From: Candidatus Pacearchaeota archaeon
Lineage (GTDB): Archaea; Nanoarchaeota; Nanoarchaeia; Pacearchaeales; GW2011-AR1
DNA length: 9,513 bases
Reading direction: 5' to 3'
NCBI GenBank assembly: GCA_002690445.1
Contig: NZER01000198.1
Span: 1-9,513 of the forward strand
Made by a program: the position numbers and the translations under genes. The notes under the pieces were generated by a model. The model had not been told where the DNA came from and searched no databases. It was given only the letters and a program-made list of their open reading frames with translations. Positions 1 to 4,526 of this stretch are shown piece after piece. Position 1 is the stretch's first letter. The number at the start of each line of letters is the position of its first letter.

Positions 1-51
1 ACAAACCAAGCTCTATTGGCCGGTAACTGGCTAATACGCGAGAGCGAATGA
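1..51 (+). CDS. C-terminal end of an upstream gene (partial, unidentified)
   Basis: Frame 1 is open from the window edge to a TGA at 49-51. It gives 16 residues, TNQALLAGNWLIRESE, with a protein-like composition. The other two forward frames stop earlier, at about 24 and 34. Function cannot be read from so short a tail. It would converge on the leftward zinc-ribbon gene, whose terminator at 122-153 lies between the two stops. It may simply be a chance open frame. Confidence 0.4.
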   Translation, partial: TNQALLAGNWLIRESE

Positions 52-69
52 AAACAATTAGTTAGTTAC
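23..69 (+). other. Long RNA hairpin straddling the stop of the partial upstream gene
   Basis: Bases 23-35 (GTAACTGGCTAAT) pair with 57-69 (ATTAGTTAGTTAC) over 13 positions: 11 Watson-Crick and two G.U. The G.U pairs form only in the + strand RNA; on the other strand they become A.C mismatches. Inside the 21-nt loop, CGC-GAGA-GCG (37-46) can form a small stem with a GNRA-type loop. No T-run follows, so it is not an intrinsic terminator. It could be a 3' stabilising structure or part of a processed leader. Function is unknown. Confidence 0.4.
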
Positions 70-77
70 ATTATAAG

Positions 78-106
78 CGAGTTGCACAAGATGCACGAGT
101 TGCACA
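78..106. repeat. Two direct 11-bp repeats CGAGTTGCACA
   Basis: CGAGTTGCACA occurs at 78-88 and again at 96-106, an 18-nt period, with a further TGCACG between them at 92-97. They lie in the short non-coding stretch between the two convergent gene ends. Two copies are too few to call an origin iteron array or an attachment site. They may be a protein binding site or chance. Confidence 0.4.
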
Positions 107-121
107 GTACACAAGAATTAG

Positions 122-153
122 AAAAAAGGGGAGCAGCCGAAGCCACCCCCCCT
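122..153 (-). terminator. Rho-independent terminator of the zinc-ribbon gene
   Basis: Read on the minus strand, a G-rich arm (153-143) and a C-rich arm (138-128) form an 11-bp stem, with a few G.U pairs, closed by a C(UUCG)G tetraloop at 142-139. Six T follow at 127-122. The UUCG loop is exceptionally stable and common in intrinsic terminators. It sits 26 nt beyond the stop codon of the leftward gene at 180-377. A further GC hairpin (CCCCG/CGGGG, 163-176) lies between the stop and this terminator. Confidence 0.8.
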
Positions 154-179
154 GTTATGACTCCCCGCAAGCGGGGGAA

Positions 180-377
180 TTATCCAAATAGTAATACTAT
201 TTGTTGCGCGCCGTAGACTGTGTTAGTCTCACAACTCTCGCATTTGTACTTTTCTGCGTCTGGCTCGACTCCGTGAGTTATCTCACCGCACTTGATACAA
301 ACGCCCTCAATGGTGTCCATGTCTTCTTCCATCAGACCCATTGCCGTCTCGACTACATTTTGTTTATTTTTTATCAT
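180..377 (-). CDS. Small zinc-ribbon protein
   Basis: This is a 65-residue acidic protein with two CxxC knuckles: CIKC near residue 27 and CESC near residue 46, about 16 residues apart. The segment between contains EPDAEKYKC and is followed by VYGAQQ. This arrangement is a typical single zinc ribbon, known from many small phage proteins of undefined role; metal binding, and perhaps nucleic-acid or protein contact, is inferred. It is the only gene here on the minus strand and forms a monocistronic unit, with a putative promoter at 401-429 and a UUCG-loop terminator at 122-153. The start ATG (375-377) has no good Shine-Dalgarno sequence; instead a perfect hairpin (383-398) lies just upstream. 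The specific function is unknown. Confidence 0.8.
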   Translation of the reverse strand: MIKNKQNVVETAMGLMEEDMDTIEGVCIKCGEITHGVEPDAEKYKCESCETNTVYGAQQIVLLFG

Positions 378-382
378 AACGT

Positions 383-398
383 TTTGCCGTAAGGCAAA
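383..398. promoter_or_regulatory. Perfect 6-bp inverted repeat in the leader of the zinc-ribbon gene
   Basis: TTTGCC (383-388) and GGCAAA (393-398) are exact inverted arms around GTAA. The element lies 6 nt before the leftward ATG, where a ribosome would load, so it could act as an RNA hairpin limiting initiation or as a DNA operator near the transcription start. No T-run is attached. The role is inferred from position only. Confidence 0.5.
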
Positions 399-400
399 GC

Positions 401-429
401 CAGAGTATCAACCATCCAATAATTGTCAA
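401..429 (-). promoter_or_regulatory. Putative sigma-70-type promoter, leftward
   Basis: On the minus strand, a perfect -35 box TTGACA (429-424) is followed after 15-16 nt by a weak -10 such as TACTCT or ATACTC (about 408-402). Transcription would start near 395 and run into the zinc-ribbon gene. The -35 box is half of a perfect inverted repeat with the -35 box of the rightward promoter. The poor -10 lowers confidence and suggests regulated or activated use. Confidence 0.45.
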
Positions 430-459
430 CCGAAAAAGTAAAAAATAAATGGTTGACAA
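423..459. promoter_or_regulatory. Mirror-symmetric operator carrying both divergent -35 boxes
   Basis: TTGTCAACC (423-431) and GGTTGACAA (451-459) are perfect 9-bp inverted arms separated by 19 AT-rich bases. Each arm contains one TTGACA box, pointing outward. A further TCAACC half-site at 408-413 lies exactly 18 nt from the left arm's TCAACC (426-431). The symmetry suggests one dimeric regulator could control both directions at once. The regulator is not encoded visibly in this window. Confidence 0.55.
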
Positions 460-481
460 AATACTGGTTTCTGCCAGTATT
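453..481 (+). promoter_or_regulatory. Putative sigma-70-type promoter, rightward
   Basis: A perfect -35 TTGACA lies at 453-458, with a weak -10 16-17 nt downstream (CAGTAT 475-480 or AGTATT 476-481). The predicted start near 487 leaves a leader of about 24 nt before the ATG at 511. The spacer and -10 lie inside a 9-bp-arm inverted repeat (459-482), so a protein bound there would block polymerase. It would drive the coiled-coil and membrane micro-protein genes up to the terminator at 877-905. Confidence 0.5.
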
Positions 482-482
482 T
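459..482. promoter_or_regulatory. Inverted repeat over the -10 region (candidate repressor operator)
   Basis: AAATACTGG (459-467) and CCAGTATTT (474-482) are perfect 9-bp arms around a 6-nt centre. The element covers the spacer and -10 box of the rightward promoter, the classic place for a dimeric repressor to act. It has no terminator-like T-run beyond the arms. No cognate repressor is recognisable in this window. Confidence 0.5.
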
Positions 483-487
483 GGTTT

Positions 488-502
488 GCGGATCGTATCC
501 GC
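488..502 (+). promoter_or_regulatory. Perfect 6-bp hairpin in the 5' leader of the coiled-coil gene
   Basis: GCGGAT (488-493) and ATCCGC (497-502) pair around a 3-nt CGT loop. The element would sit at the very 5' end of the rightward transcript, 8 nt before the ATG at 511. It could protect the 5' end or modulate ribosome loading. It is the fourth perfect inverted repeat between 383 and 502. Confidence 0.45.
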
Positions 503-510
503 CTACTGTT

Positions 511-819
511 ATGATTAAAAAAGCAAAACTAGTTGAGGCTTCAGCCATTATGCTGAAGGAATTGGACTCACTTCGCCGTCAGAAGCGCGAGTGGGAACTG
601 GAACGAACCAACCTATTGTCCGAACAGGAACACTTGGAAACCAAAGTAAAAGACTTGGGGATTGCTTTTACAAAGCAATGCTTTGAACTTGAAGAAGCTA
701 AACACAAGATATCCTTGTATCATCAAGCCTTAACGAAAGACTGCGAAGCCTCAACCAAATCCTCCCCGGAAGAAGCACTAGAGGTTTTCTTCTTTGGTAA
801 AGATAATCAGAATGGATAA
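511..819 (+). CDS. Small coiled-coil protein, function unknown
   Basis: The 102-residue product is highly charged and mostly helical. Residues from about 10 to 75 carry heptad-like spacing of Leu/Ile with many Glu, Lys and Arg, as in a coiled coil; the tail is Ser/Thr-rich and then ends in FFFGKDNQNG. I do not recognise a family. The frame is open back to a TTG at 481, but that codon lies inside the -10/operator repeat, so the ATG at 511 (MIKKAK...) is preferred; there is no clear Shine-Dalgarno site. It overlaps the next gene by 8 nt and shares its promoter and terminator. It might scaffold or oligomerise with a phage or host partner; that is inference. Confidence 0.65.
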   Translation: MIKKAKLVEASAIMLKELDSLRRQKREWELERTNLLSEQEHLETKVKDLGIAFTKQCFELEEAKHKISLYHQALTKDCEASTKSSPEEALEVFFFGKDNQNG

Positions 820-892
820 ACTCGACAAGTACTGCCACGCGGCCTTTCTTGTTGCGTGGTTCATCATCGTAGCACTATTGGCCCTCACTTGA
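812..892 (+). CDS. 26-residue single-span membrane micro-protein
   Basis: The ATG at 812 opens a short frame of 26 codons to a TGA at 890-892. A charged N-terminus (MDKLDKYCH) is followed by about 17 hydrophobic residues (AAFLVAWFIIVALLALT), an excellent single transmembrane helix reaching the C-terminus. With Lys at the N-end it would probably sit N-in. Start and upstream stop overlap by 8 nt (ATGGATAA), so translation is likely coupled to the coiled-coil gene. The last five codons form the left arm of the terminator hairpin, and the stop codon falls in its loop. It could be a small lysis or host-membrane effector; no family is recognised. Confidence 0.55.
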   Translation: MDKLDKYCHAAFLVAWFIIVALLALT

Positions 893-905
893 GGGCCAAT
901 TTTTT
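877..905 (+). terminator. Strong rho-independent terminator of the early rightward unit
   Basis: ATTGGCCCTC (877-886) and GAGGGCCAAT (891-900) are perfect 10-bp inverted arms around the 4-nt loop ACTT, with six T at 900-905. It should end the transcript of the coiled-coil and micro-protein genes and isolate the downstream late region. Unusually, the micro-protein coding sequence runs through the left arm and its TGA starts in the loop, so a ribosome finishing that frame could interfere with hairpin formation. Confidence 0.88.
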
Positions 906-914
906 GTGCCTAGA

Positions 915-942
915 GGGGGAGGGGTAATGAAGGGGAGGGGGG
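915..942 (+). other. G-quadruplex motif
   Basis: Four runs of at least four G (915-919, 921-924, 932-935, 937-942) are joined by loops of 1, 7 and 1 nt. This satisfies the strict four-tetrad G-quadruplex pattern on the + strand. Single-base outer loops usually favour a stable parallel fold. It lies 10 nt beyond the terminator T-run, in a genome otherwise poor in G-runs. It may act at the DNA level (replication, packaging or recombination) or in any read-through RNA. Confidence 0.6.
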
Positions 943-1006
943 CCAGAAGTTGAGCTGTAACAGAACTATGCACATCTCTGTCAAAATGACCTCAAAAAAC
1001 CTTAAC

Positions 1007-1032
1007 TTGTGAATTGACAGGTCAATTCACAA
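1007..1032. promoter_or_regulatory. 26-bp perfect palindrome upstream of the late promoter (candidate activator site)
   Basis: TTGTGAATTGAC (1007-1018) and GTCAATTCACAA (1021-1032) are perfect 12-bp arms with a 2-nt centre. Its centre lies about 59 bp upstream of the start predicted for the sigma-54-like promoter at 1053-1068. Enhancer-binding activators of sigma-54 bind upstream dyads, though usually at -80 to -150. A half-site TTGTGAA recurs at 1103-1109. No T-run follows, so a terminator is unlikely. Confidence 0.55.
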
Positions 1033-1049
1033 ACTAACTACAAACCAAA

Positions 1050-1068
1050 AATTGGCACACAAGTTGCT
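1050..1068 (+). promoter_or_regulatory. Sigma-54-like late promoter, copy 1
   Basis: AATTGGCACACAAGTTGCT contains TGGCAC (1053-1058), a 5-nt spacer and TTGCT (1064-1068). This matches the sigma-54 -24/-12 consensus TGGCAC-N5-TTGCW exactly, with correct spacing. Transcription would start near 1078-1080, giving a leader of about 75 nt before the 931-aa gene. The same 19-nt sequence with one change recurs at 9373-9391. The alternative reading is a promoter for a phage-encoded RNA polymerase, which would also be a conserved repeated element of about 20 nt. Confidence 0.6.
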
Positions 1069-1153
1069 CATCTATAAACATGAGCCGACGCTCCATAGAA
1101 ATTTGTGAACAGACGCCCTTGATTAGGTACGCCATTCATGTTAATCCAGACGT

Positions 1154-3949
1154 ATGGCAGAGACGGCAAAGATTAAAGTAGCTGAAGGCCCGTTAATCAG
1201 GCACATACCGGGTGGTTACGCTGAGTTCTTACAGCGTGAATCGGGCCTGCCGCCGGCGCGACTTATCAGGCCGGAAGGCGAGTGGTGGGCCAAACTTGTT
1301 GACACCCCTGCGCCGTCCATCAAAGAGACTGTTCCGGTTGATACCGGCGACACCGATCCAACTGGCCCTACGGATTCACCTGCTCCCGGTTTTGATCCAG
1401 ACGATCTGAGTAAAGAATCCCCCGTAAACTGGGATTACTACGATGATCCGAAAATTGAACCCTACGGTTGGAAAACAGACTACACACCAGTTGATTGGGA
1501 TGTTAACTACAATGAAGTACCGAAAGGCTATGGTTGGGGTGTACCAACTGATAGTCCACTACCATACCAAGGTGGAGCAGTAGGTGAGGGGCCAAGTAGT
1601 CGTGGTGCTGTTGTTCCGGGCGGTCAAGGAGACAGGCTTACAACGCGAGGTTCAGCTGGTTTAGAAAAACCCCTAGTTGAATTTGAACCATCACCAACAG
1701 AATACGCTAAAGGCTATGATCCCAGCAAGACATTCGTCGAAAAACCGGGTGCAATAAACAAAGCAACAGAAGATTTAAAAGCAGTTGCTACTGATGGACT
1801 TGCGCTGGGTGAAAAATGGATCGATGCAATAGCGGGGAAAACAGCCGCAGATTTCAAGCCGCGAAATCCCAAAGAAGCTGCACTTTTCAACAAGTTCAAG
1901 AAAGGCTATGAGATATTTGTAGCAGCTATTAAAGAGGGAGGCGGTGTATTTGGCGGCACACTTTACGAGACAGGTGGTGGTAGAACCACGATGCCAGACA
2001 CGAAAACAGGTGAAGTACCTCAAGCCCACTTTCCCAACATACTCAAGACACTAAAAAAAGTTTTTGCGGGGGAGAAAAATCCAATCGTCATGCAAGAATA
2101 TGGTGATCTGCATTGGGCAACCATAATAGCAACGATAGGCATGGCTAACACTTATGGCCCAATAGTCTGGGCAATACCGGGATTACGCACGATGGCTGAT
2201 ACAATCGGCGCTAGTATGAATGGTATGCTTATGGACAAGCCCAACCTAGAGGGCAACCCAATCCAAGACACGATGCACAGACTCTTCTGGATTGCCGGTC
2301 AGGCGGGTCAAAAGGTTTATGATATTAGCATAGGCAAACTTGCAGAAAAATTGCGTGGCACACCAAAAAGTGATAAGACGCGAGGCACAATATCCGAAGA
2401 ACTTAATGATCTTGTAAACATAAAGGACGCATTCAAAGCACCAGCAAGTCGCAGAATTAAAATAAAGCTAGACCCAGAATTCGAATCTGCTGGACAACGC
2501 CATCTTCAACCACACGACCCGCTTATATCAGAGACAATCGGCACAAAACCGGGGCCACAGATAACAGCGCAAGTCACCGGCGAACAACCGGCCCAACCGA
2601 TAGGCACAACAGCCCAGCCAATTCGTGCAGAAGTACCAGTAGAACGTGAGCCAATAATACAAGGGCCAACAGGTACAAGTGGTTACACGCAAATTCCCAC
2701 AGAAGTTGGACAAGCTACCGCAAAAACTATTACTCCACATGCCACTCAACCACCTTCGTCCGATCCGGATGATCGTTTAACCGACGAACAACTAGCAGCT
2801 GGCCCTGAAATTCAGCCAGAAGTCTTAGAAGCGGAAATTGCAGAACTTGCAGACGCAATAATGGGTGAAGTCCCAACTGGCGACAAAAAGCCATTTCAAA
2901 TTAAAGGTGATTATCAACCTAAACAAAAGCCCGATCCGCCACCAGAAACAACCCAACTACCAGAACCAAAAGTTTTACCAGCGCCAAGGATTGAAGATGT
3001 TGCGATACCAAAGACAATTGCTGGGCCGCTCGGAGAACCGCAAGGTGAATTACCAATTGATGATCGACTAACGCAGGAGCAACTTGAGGCAGGGCCAGAC
3101 ATCAGGCAAGTTGAAGAAGACTTACCAGAAATAAAACCAGAAACACTAGAAGAACTAAAAGAACAAGGCATCACACCAGCAGAAGACCCAGTTGATCCAT
3201 ACGCAACCTACTCAGTAATGGCCAGAGTTCCAGTAGACGAGTATGGGCAAATACTGGATTACAATAATCCGGCAGACATGGAGAGGTTGGACAGAATAGA
3301 AGATCGTCTAATAGAATTCCCAGATCGCGGTAAAGATGATCTAGATGCAGGAAGAGAGCAATCCGATCATGAAATACGCATGAATGAGATAGAGCTAGAT
3401 TTACACTTCAAACAACCAGACCCAGACCCAACAGGCCCAACTGAACCAACAGGCCCACATGATTTCAGATCAGATTATCAAAAAGAACTAGGATTAACTG
3501 TTGGCAATCAGTGGGCAGACGAATCTGACAGATCAACATGGTCAGCAATAGAGGCAACTCAAACGTATCAGTGGAACGAAAGAACGCAGCAATTTGATCT
3601 GAAGTACAATCGGAATTTACCACAATCCAATATACCGGGTCACCCGCAATATTACGAGAATAATCCAGAATATGTTGGTAACGTAACGCCCGACGTTAAT
3701 GTAGACTGGACTCCAGCTGGAGGTAAGGAGGGTAAGGAGGAGATATTCAACTGGTCAGATCAGGCCGGTCTTCAGCCAACAATATACAAGCCTATGTACG
3801 ATAACGACTATCAATTCATAGGGAATGAGATGTTTATGTTAGAGACTGAATCATACCCAAAAGGTGATGGTTGGGGATATAGATACAGGTATAACAGTGC
3901 AGAGACGGGTGAACGTGGTGAATGGCGTGAGTGGGAGCCGGGGCCATGA
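1154..3949 (+). CDS. 931-residue acidic, Pro-rich protein of unknown function (probable virion or late protein)
   Basis: I recognise no family. The ATG at 1154 is the only possible start, because an in-frame TAA lies at 1142-1144; no Shine-Dalgarno site is visible. Residues 1-60 are compact and Pro/Arg-rich, then come PTGPTDSPAPG-type linkers and an aromatic Trp/Tyr-rich segment. Residues about 200-350 look globular, and 320-350 form the only markedly hydrophobic stretch (HWATIIATIGMANTYGPIVW), possibly membrane-active. From about 455 to 780 it is Pro/Glu/Gln-rich and probably disordered, with a repeated motif at 539-553 and 636-650. The C-terminus is again Tyr/Trp-rich. It is first in the late unit and overlaps the small terminase by 4 nt, so a structural, internal virion or ejection role is plausible but unproven. 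Codon choice drifts strongly to A-ending codons from about 2400 onward, unlike the next gene. Confidence 0.85.
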   Translation: MAETAKIKVAEGPLIRHIPGGYAEFLQRESGLPPARLIRPEGEWWAKLVDTPAPSIKETVPVDTGDTDPTGPTDSPAPGFDPDDLSKESPVNWDYYDDPKIEPYGWKTDYTPVDWDVNYNEVPKGYGWGVPTDSPLPYQGGAVGEGPSSRGAVVPGGQGDRLTTRGSAGLEKPLVEFEPSPTEYAKGYDPSKTFVEKPGAINKATEDLKAVATDGLALGEKWIDAIAGKTAADFKPRNPKEAALFNKFKKGYEIFVAAIKEGGGVFGGTLYETGGGRTTMPDTKTGEVPQAHFPNILKTLKKVFAGEKNPIVMQEYGDLHWATIIATIGMANTYGPIVWAIPGLRTMADTIGASMNGMLMDKPNLEGNPIQDTMHRLFWIAGQAGQKVYDISIGKLAEKLRGTPKSDKTRGTISEELNDLVNIKDAFKAPASRRIKIKLDPEFESAGQRHLQPHDPLISETIGTKPGPQITAQVTGEQPAQPIGTTAQPIRAEVPVEREPIIQGPTGTSGYTQIPTEVGQATAKTITPHATQPPSSDPDDRLTDEQLAAGPEIQPEVLEAEIAELADAIMGEVPTGDKKPFQIKGDYQPKQKPDPPPETTQLPEPKVLPAPRIEDVAIPKTIAGPLGEPQGELPIDDRLTQEQLEAGPDIRQVEEDLPEIKPETLEELKEQGITPAEDPVDPYATYSVMARVPVDEYGQILDYNNPADMERLDRIEDRLIEFPDRGKDDLDAGREQSDHEIRMNEIELDLHFKQPDPDPTGPTEPTGPHDFRSDYQKELGLTVGNQWADESDRSTWSAIEATQTYQWNERTQQFDLKYNRNLPQSNIPGHPQYYENNPEYVGNVTPDVNVDWTPAGGKEGKEEIFNWSDQAGLQPTIYKPMYDNDYQFIGNEMFMLETESYPKGDGWGYRYRYNSAETGERGEWREWEPGP

Positions 3950-4296
3950 GTAGTCAGCAAATATTGAACTTGGCGAAGGAGGGTTTCACGGTTGATGAGA
4001 TTGTGGAAGACCTTGGTTATGCGAAGGAGAATGTCGAGTTGATCCTGAGCAACCGCAAGACTGACTTGCCGTTGTCCGAGAAGTTTACGGAGTTGGAGGA
4101 CACGGCTTTGGATGTTGTCAGGTCGGCTCTCCATGTCGGTACTGCCGACAACGCAGCATTGAAGGCTGCGTTCTACGTTCTCGACCAGCGCCAAGGCCTC
4201 AAGCAACCACAAGGCAAGACTGAGGTGAACATAGCAGATTTCAACGTGCGACTTGAGAAAGCGCGTGAAATAATGAAAAAAGCAATAGAAGTATGA
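3946..4296 (+). CDS. terS: Terminase small subunit
   Basis: The 116-residue protein would recognise phage DNA and guide the packaging motor. Residues 6-38 (ILNLAKEGFTVDEIVEDLGY...) fit a helix-turn-helix, with the turn around G13 and the second helix starting at T15-V16. Residues about 50-90 (ALDVVRSALHVGTADNAALK) form helices resembling the oligomerisation region of small terminases, and the DQRQGLKQP segment is typical of them. It lies three genes before the large subunit. I chose the ATG at 3946, which overlaps the previous TGA as ATGA and has GGGAG at 3933-3937, 8 nt away; an in-frame start at 3931 lies upstream of that site. It overlaps the next gene by 4 nt. Identity rests on fold pattern and synteny. 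Confidence 0.75.
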   Translation: MSSQQILNLAKEGFTVDEIVEDLGYAKENVELILSNRKTDLPLSEKFTELEDTALDVVRSALHVGTADNAALKAAFYVLDQRQGLKQPQGKTEVNIADFNVRLEKAREIMKKAIEV

Positions 4297-4526
4297 TACA
4301 CGATAGATTAAGAGTAAAAAATGGTCGGCTATTTGCCGTACAAAACAAGAACAGAAAATTCGGTTCAGTCACCAAGTACGTTTTCACCTACTTGGAGGAC
4401 AGCCGTGGAGACAATGAGACACCCTACTTGTTCACGCCAAACCAATTGCGTGTGGCCAAGAAAAGGGCCGAGGACAATCCAGAAGACCTGTTGGTGAAAG
4501 ACAGGCTTACTGATTGGTTTGACTGA
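4293..4526 (+). CDS. Small packaging-module protein, function unknown
   Basis: The 77-residue basic N-terminus (MIHDRLRVKNGRLFAVQNKN) is followed by RKFGSVTKYVFTYLED, NETPYLFTPNQLRVAKKRAEDNPEDL and a WFD end. It resembles small uncharacterised proteins I associate with the terminase region of podovirus-like phages, but I cannot name the family. The first half looks like a beta-rich fold and the second half like two helices. Its start overlaps the small terminase stop as ATGA, and its stop overlaps the nuclease start as TGATG, so it is translated as part of the packaging operon. It may be a packaging accessory factor; that is inferred from place only. Confidence 0.75.
   Translation: MIHDRLRVKNGRLFAVQNKNRKFGSVTKYVFTYLEDSRGDNETPYLFTPNQLRVAKKRAEDNPEDLLVKDRLTDWFD

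Larger units (their letters stand above)
906..1049. other. Non-coding gap between the early and late units
   Basis: The stretch between the early terminator and the late promoter-like element carries no convincing gene. It holds a G-quadruplex motif (915-942), a short GTCA/TGAC repeat near 980, and a 26-bp palindrome (1007-1032). The rest is A-rich without further recognisable signals. Confidence 0.6.

Noticed and set aside
78..106. Replication iterons or attachment site
   Set aside because: There are only two short repeats, with no replication initiator, integrase or tRNA nearby.
459..482. Terminator hairpin for leftward transcripts
   Set aside because: The only T-run is part of the stem itself and no U-tract follows. 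The position over a promoter fits an operator better.
481..510. TTG start at 481 for the coiled-coil gene (112 aa)
   Set aside because: The codon sits inside the inverted repeat and -10 region of the rightward promoter, upstream of the predicted transcript start. The ATG at 511 gives a sensible N-terminus.
1014..1044. TTGACA at 1014-1019 as a sigma-70 -35 box
   Set aside because: No acceptable -10 lies 16-18 nt downstream; the best match (TACAAA) needs a 19-nt spacer. The hexamer is part of the 26-bp palindrome.
1080..1181. 33-codon upstream frame overlapping the start of the 931-aa gene
   Set aside because: It begins at or within a base or two of the predicted transcript start, has no Shine-Dalgarno site, and shows no domain or membrane signal. 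It is probably chance.
3931..3945. Start at 3931 for the small terminase (121 aa)
   Set aside because: That codon precedes the GGGAG site. The ATG at 3946 has correct Shine-Dalgarno spacing and the ATGA overlap with the upstream stop.
3811..4212. Minus-strand frame of 133 codons across the small terminase start
   Set aside because: It is the antisense shadow of two well-supported genes and has no independent promoter, binding site or recognisable domain.
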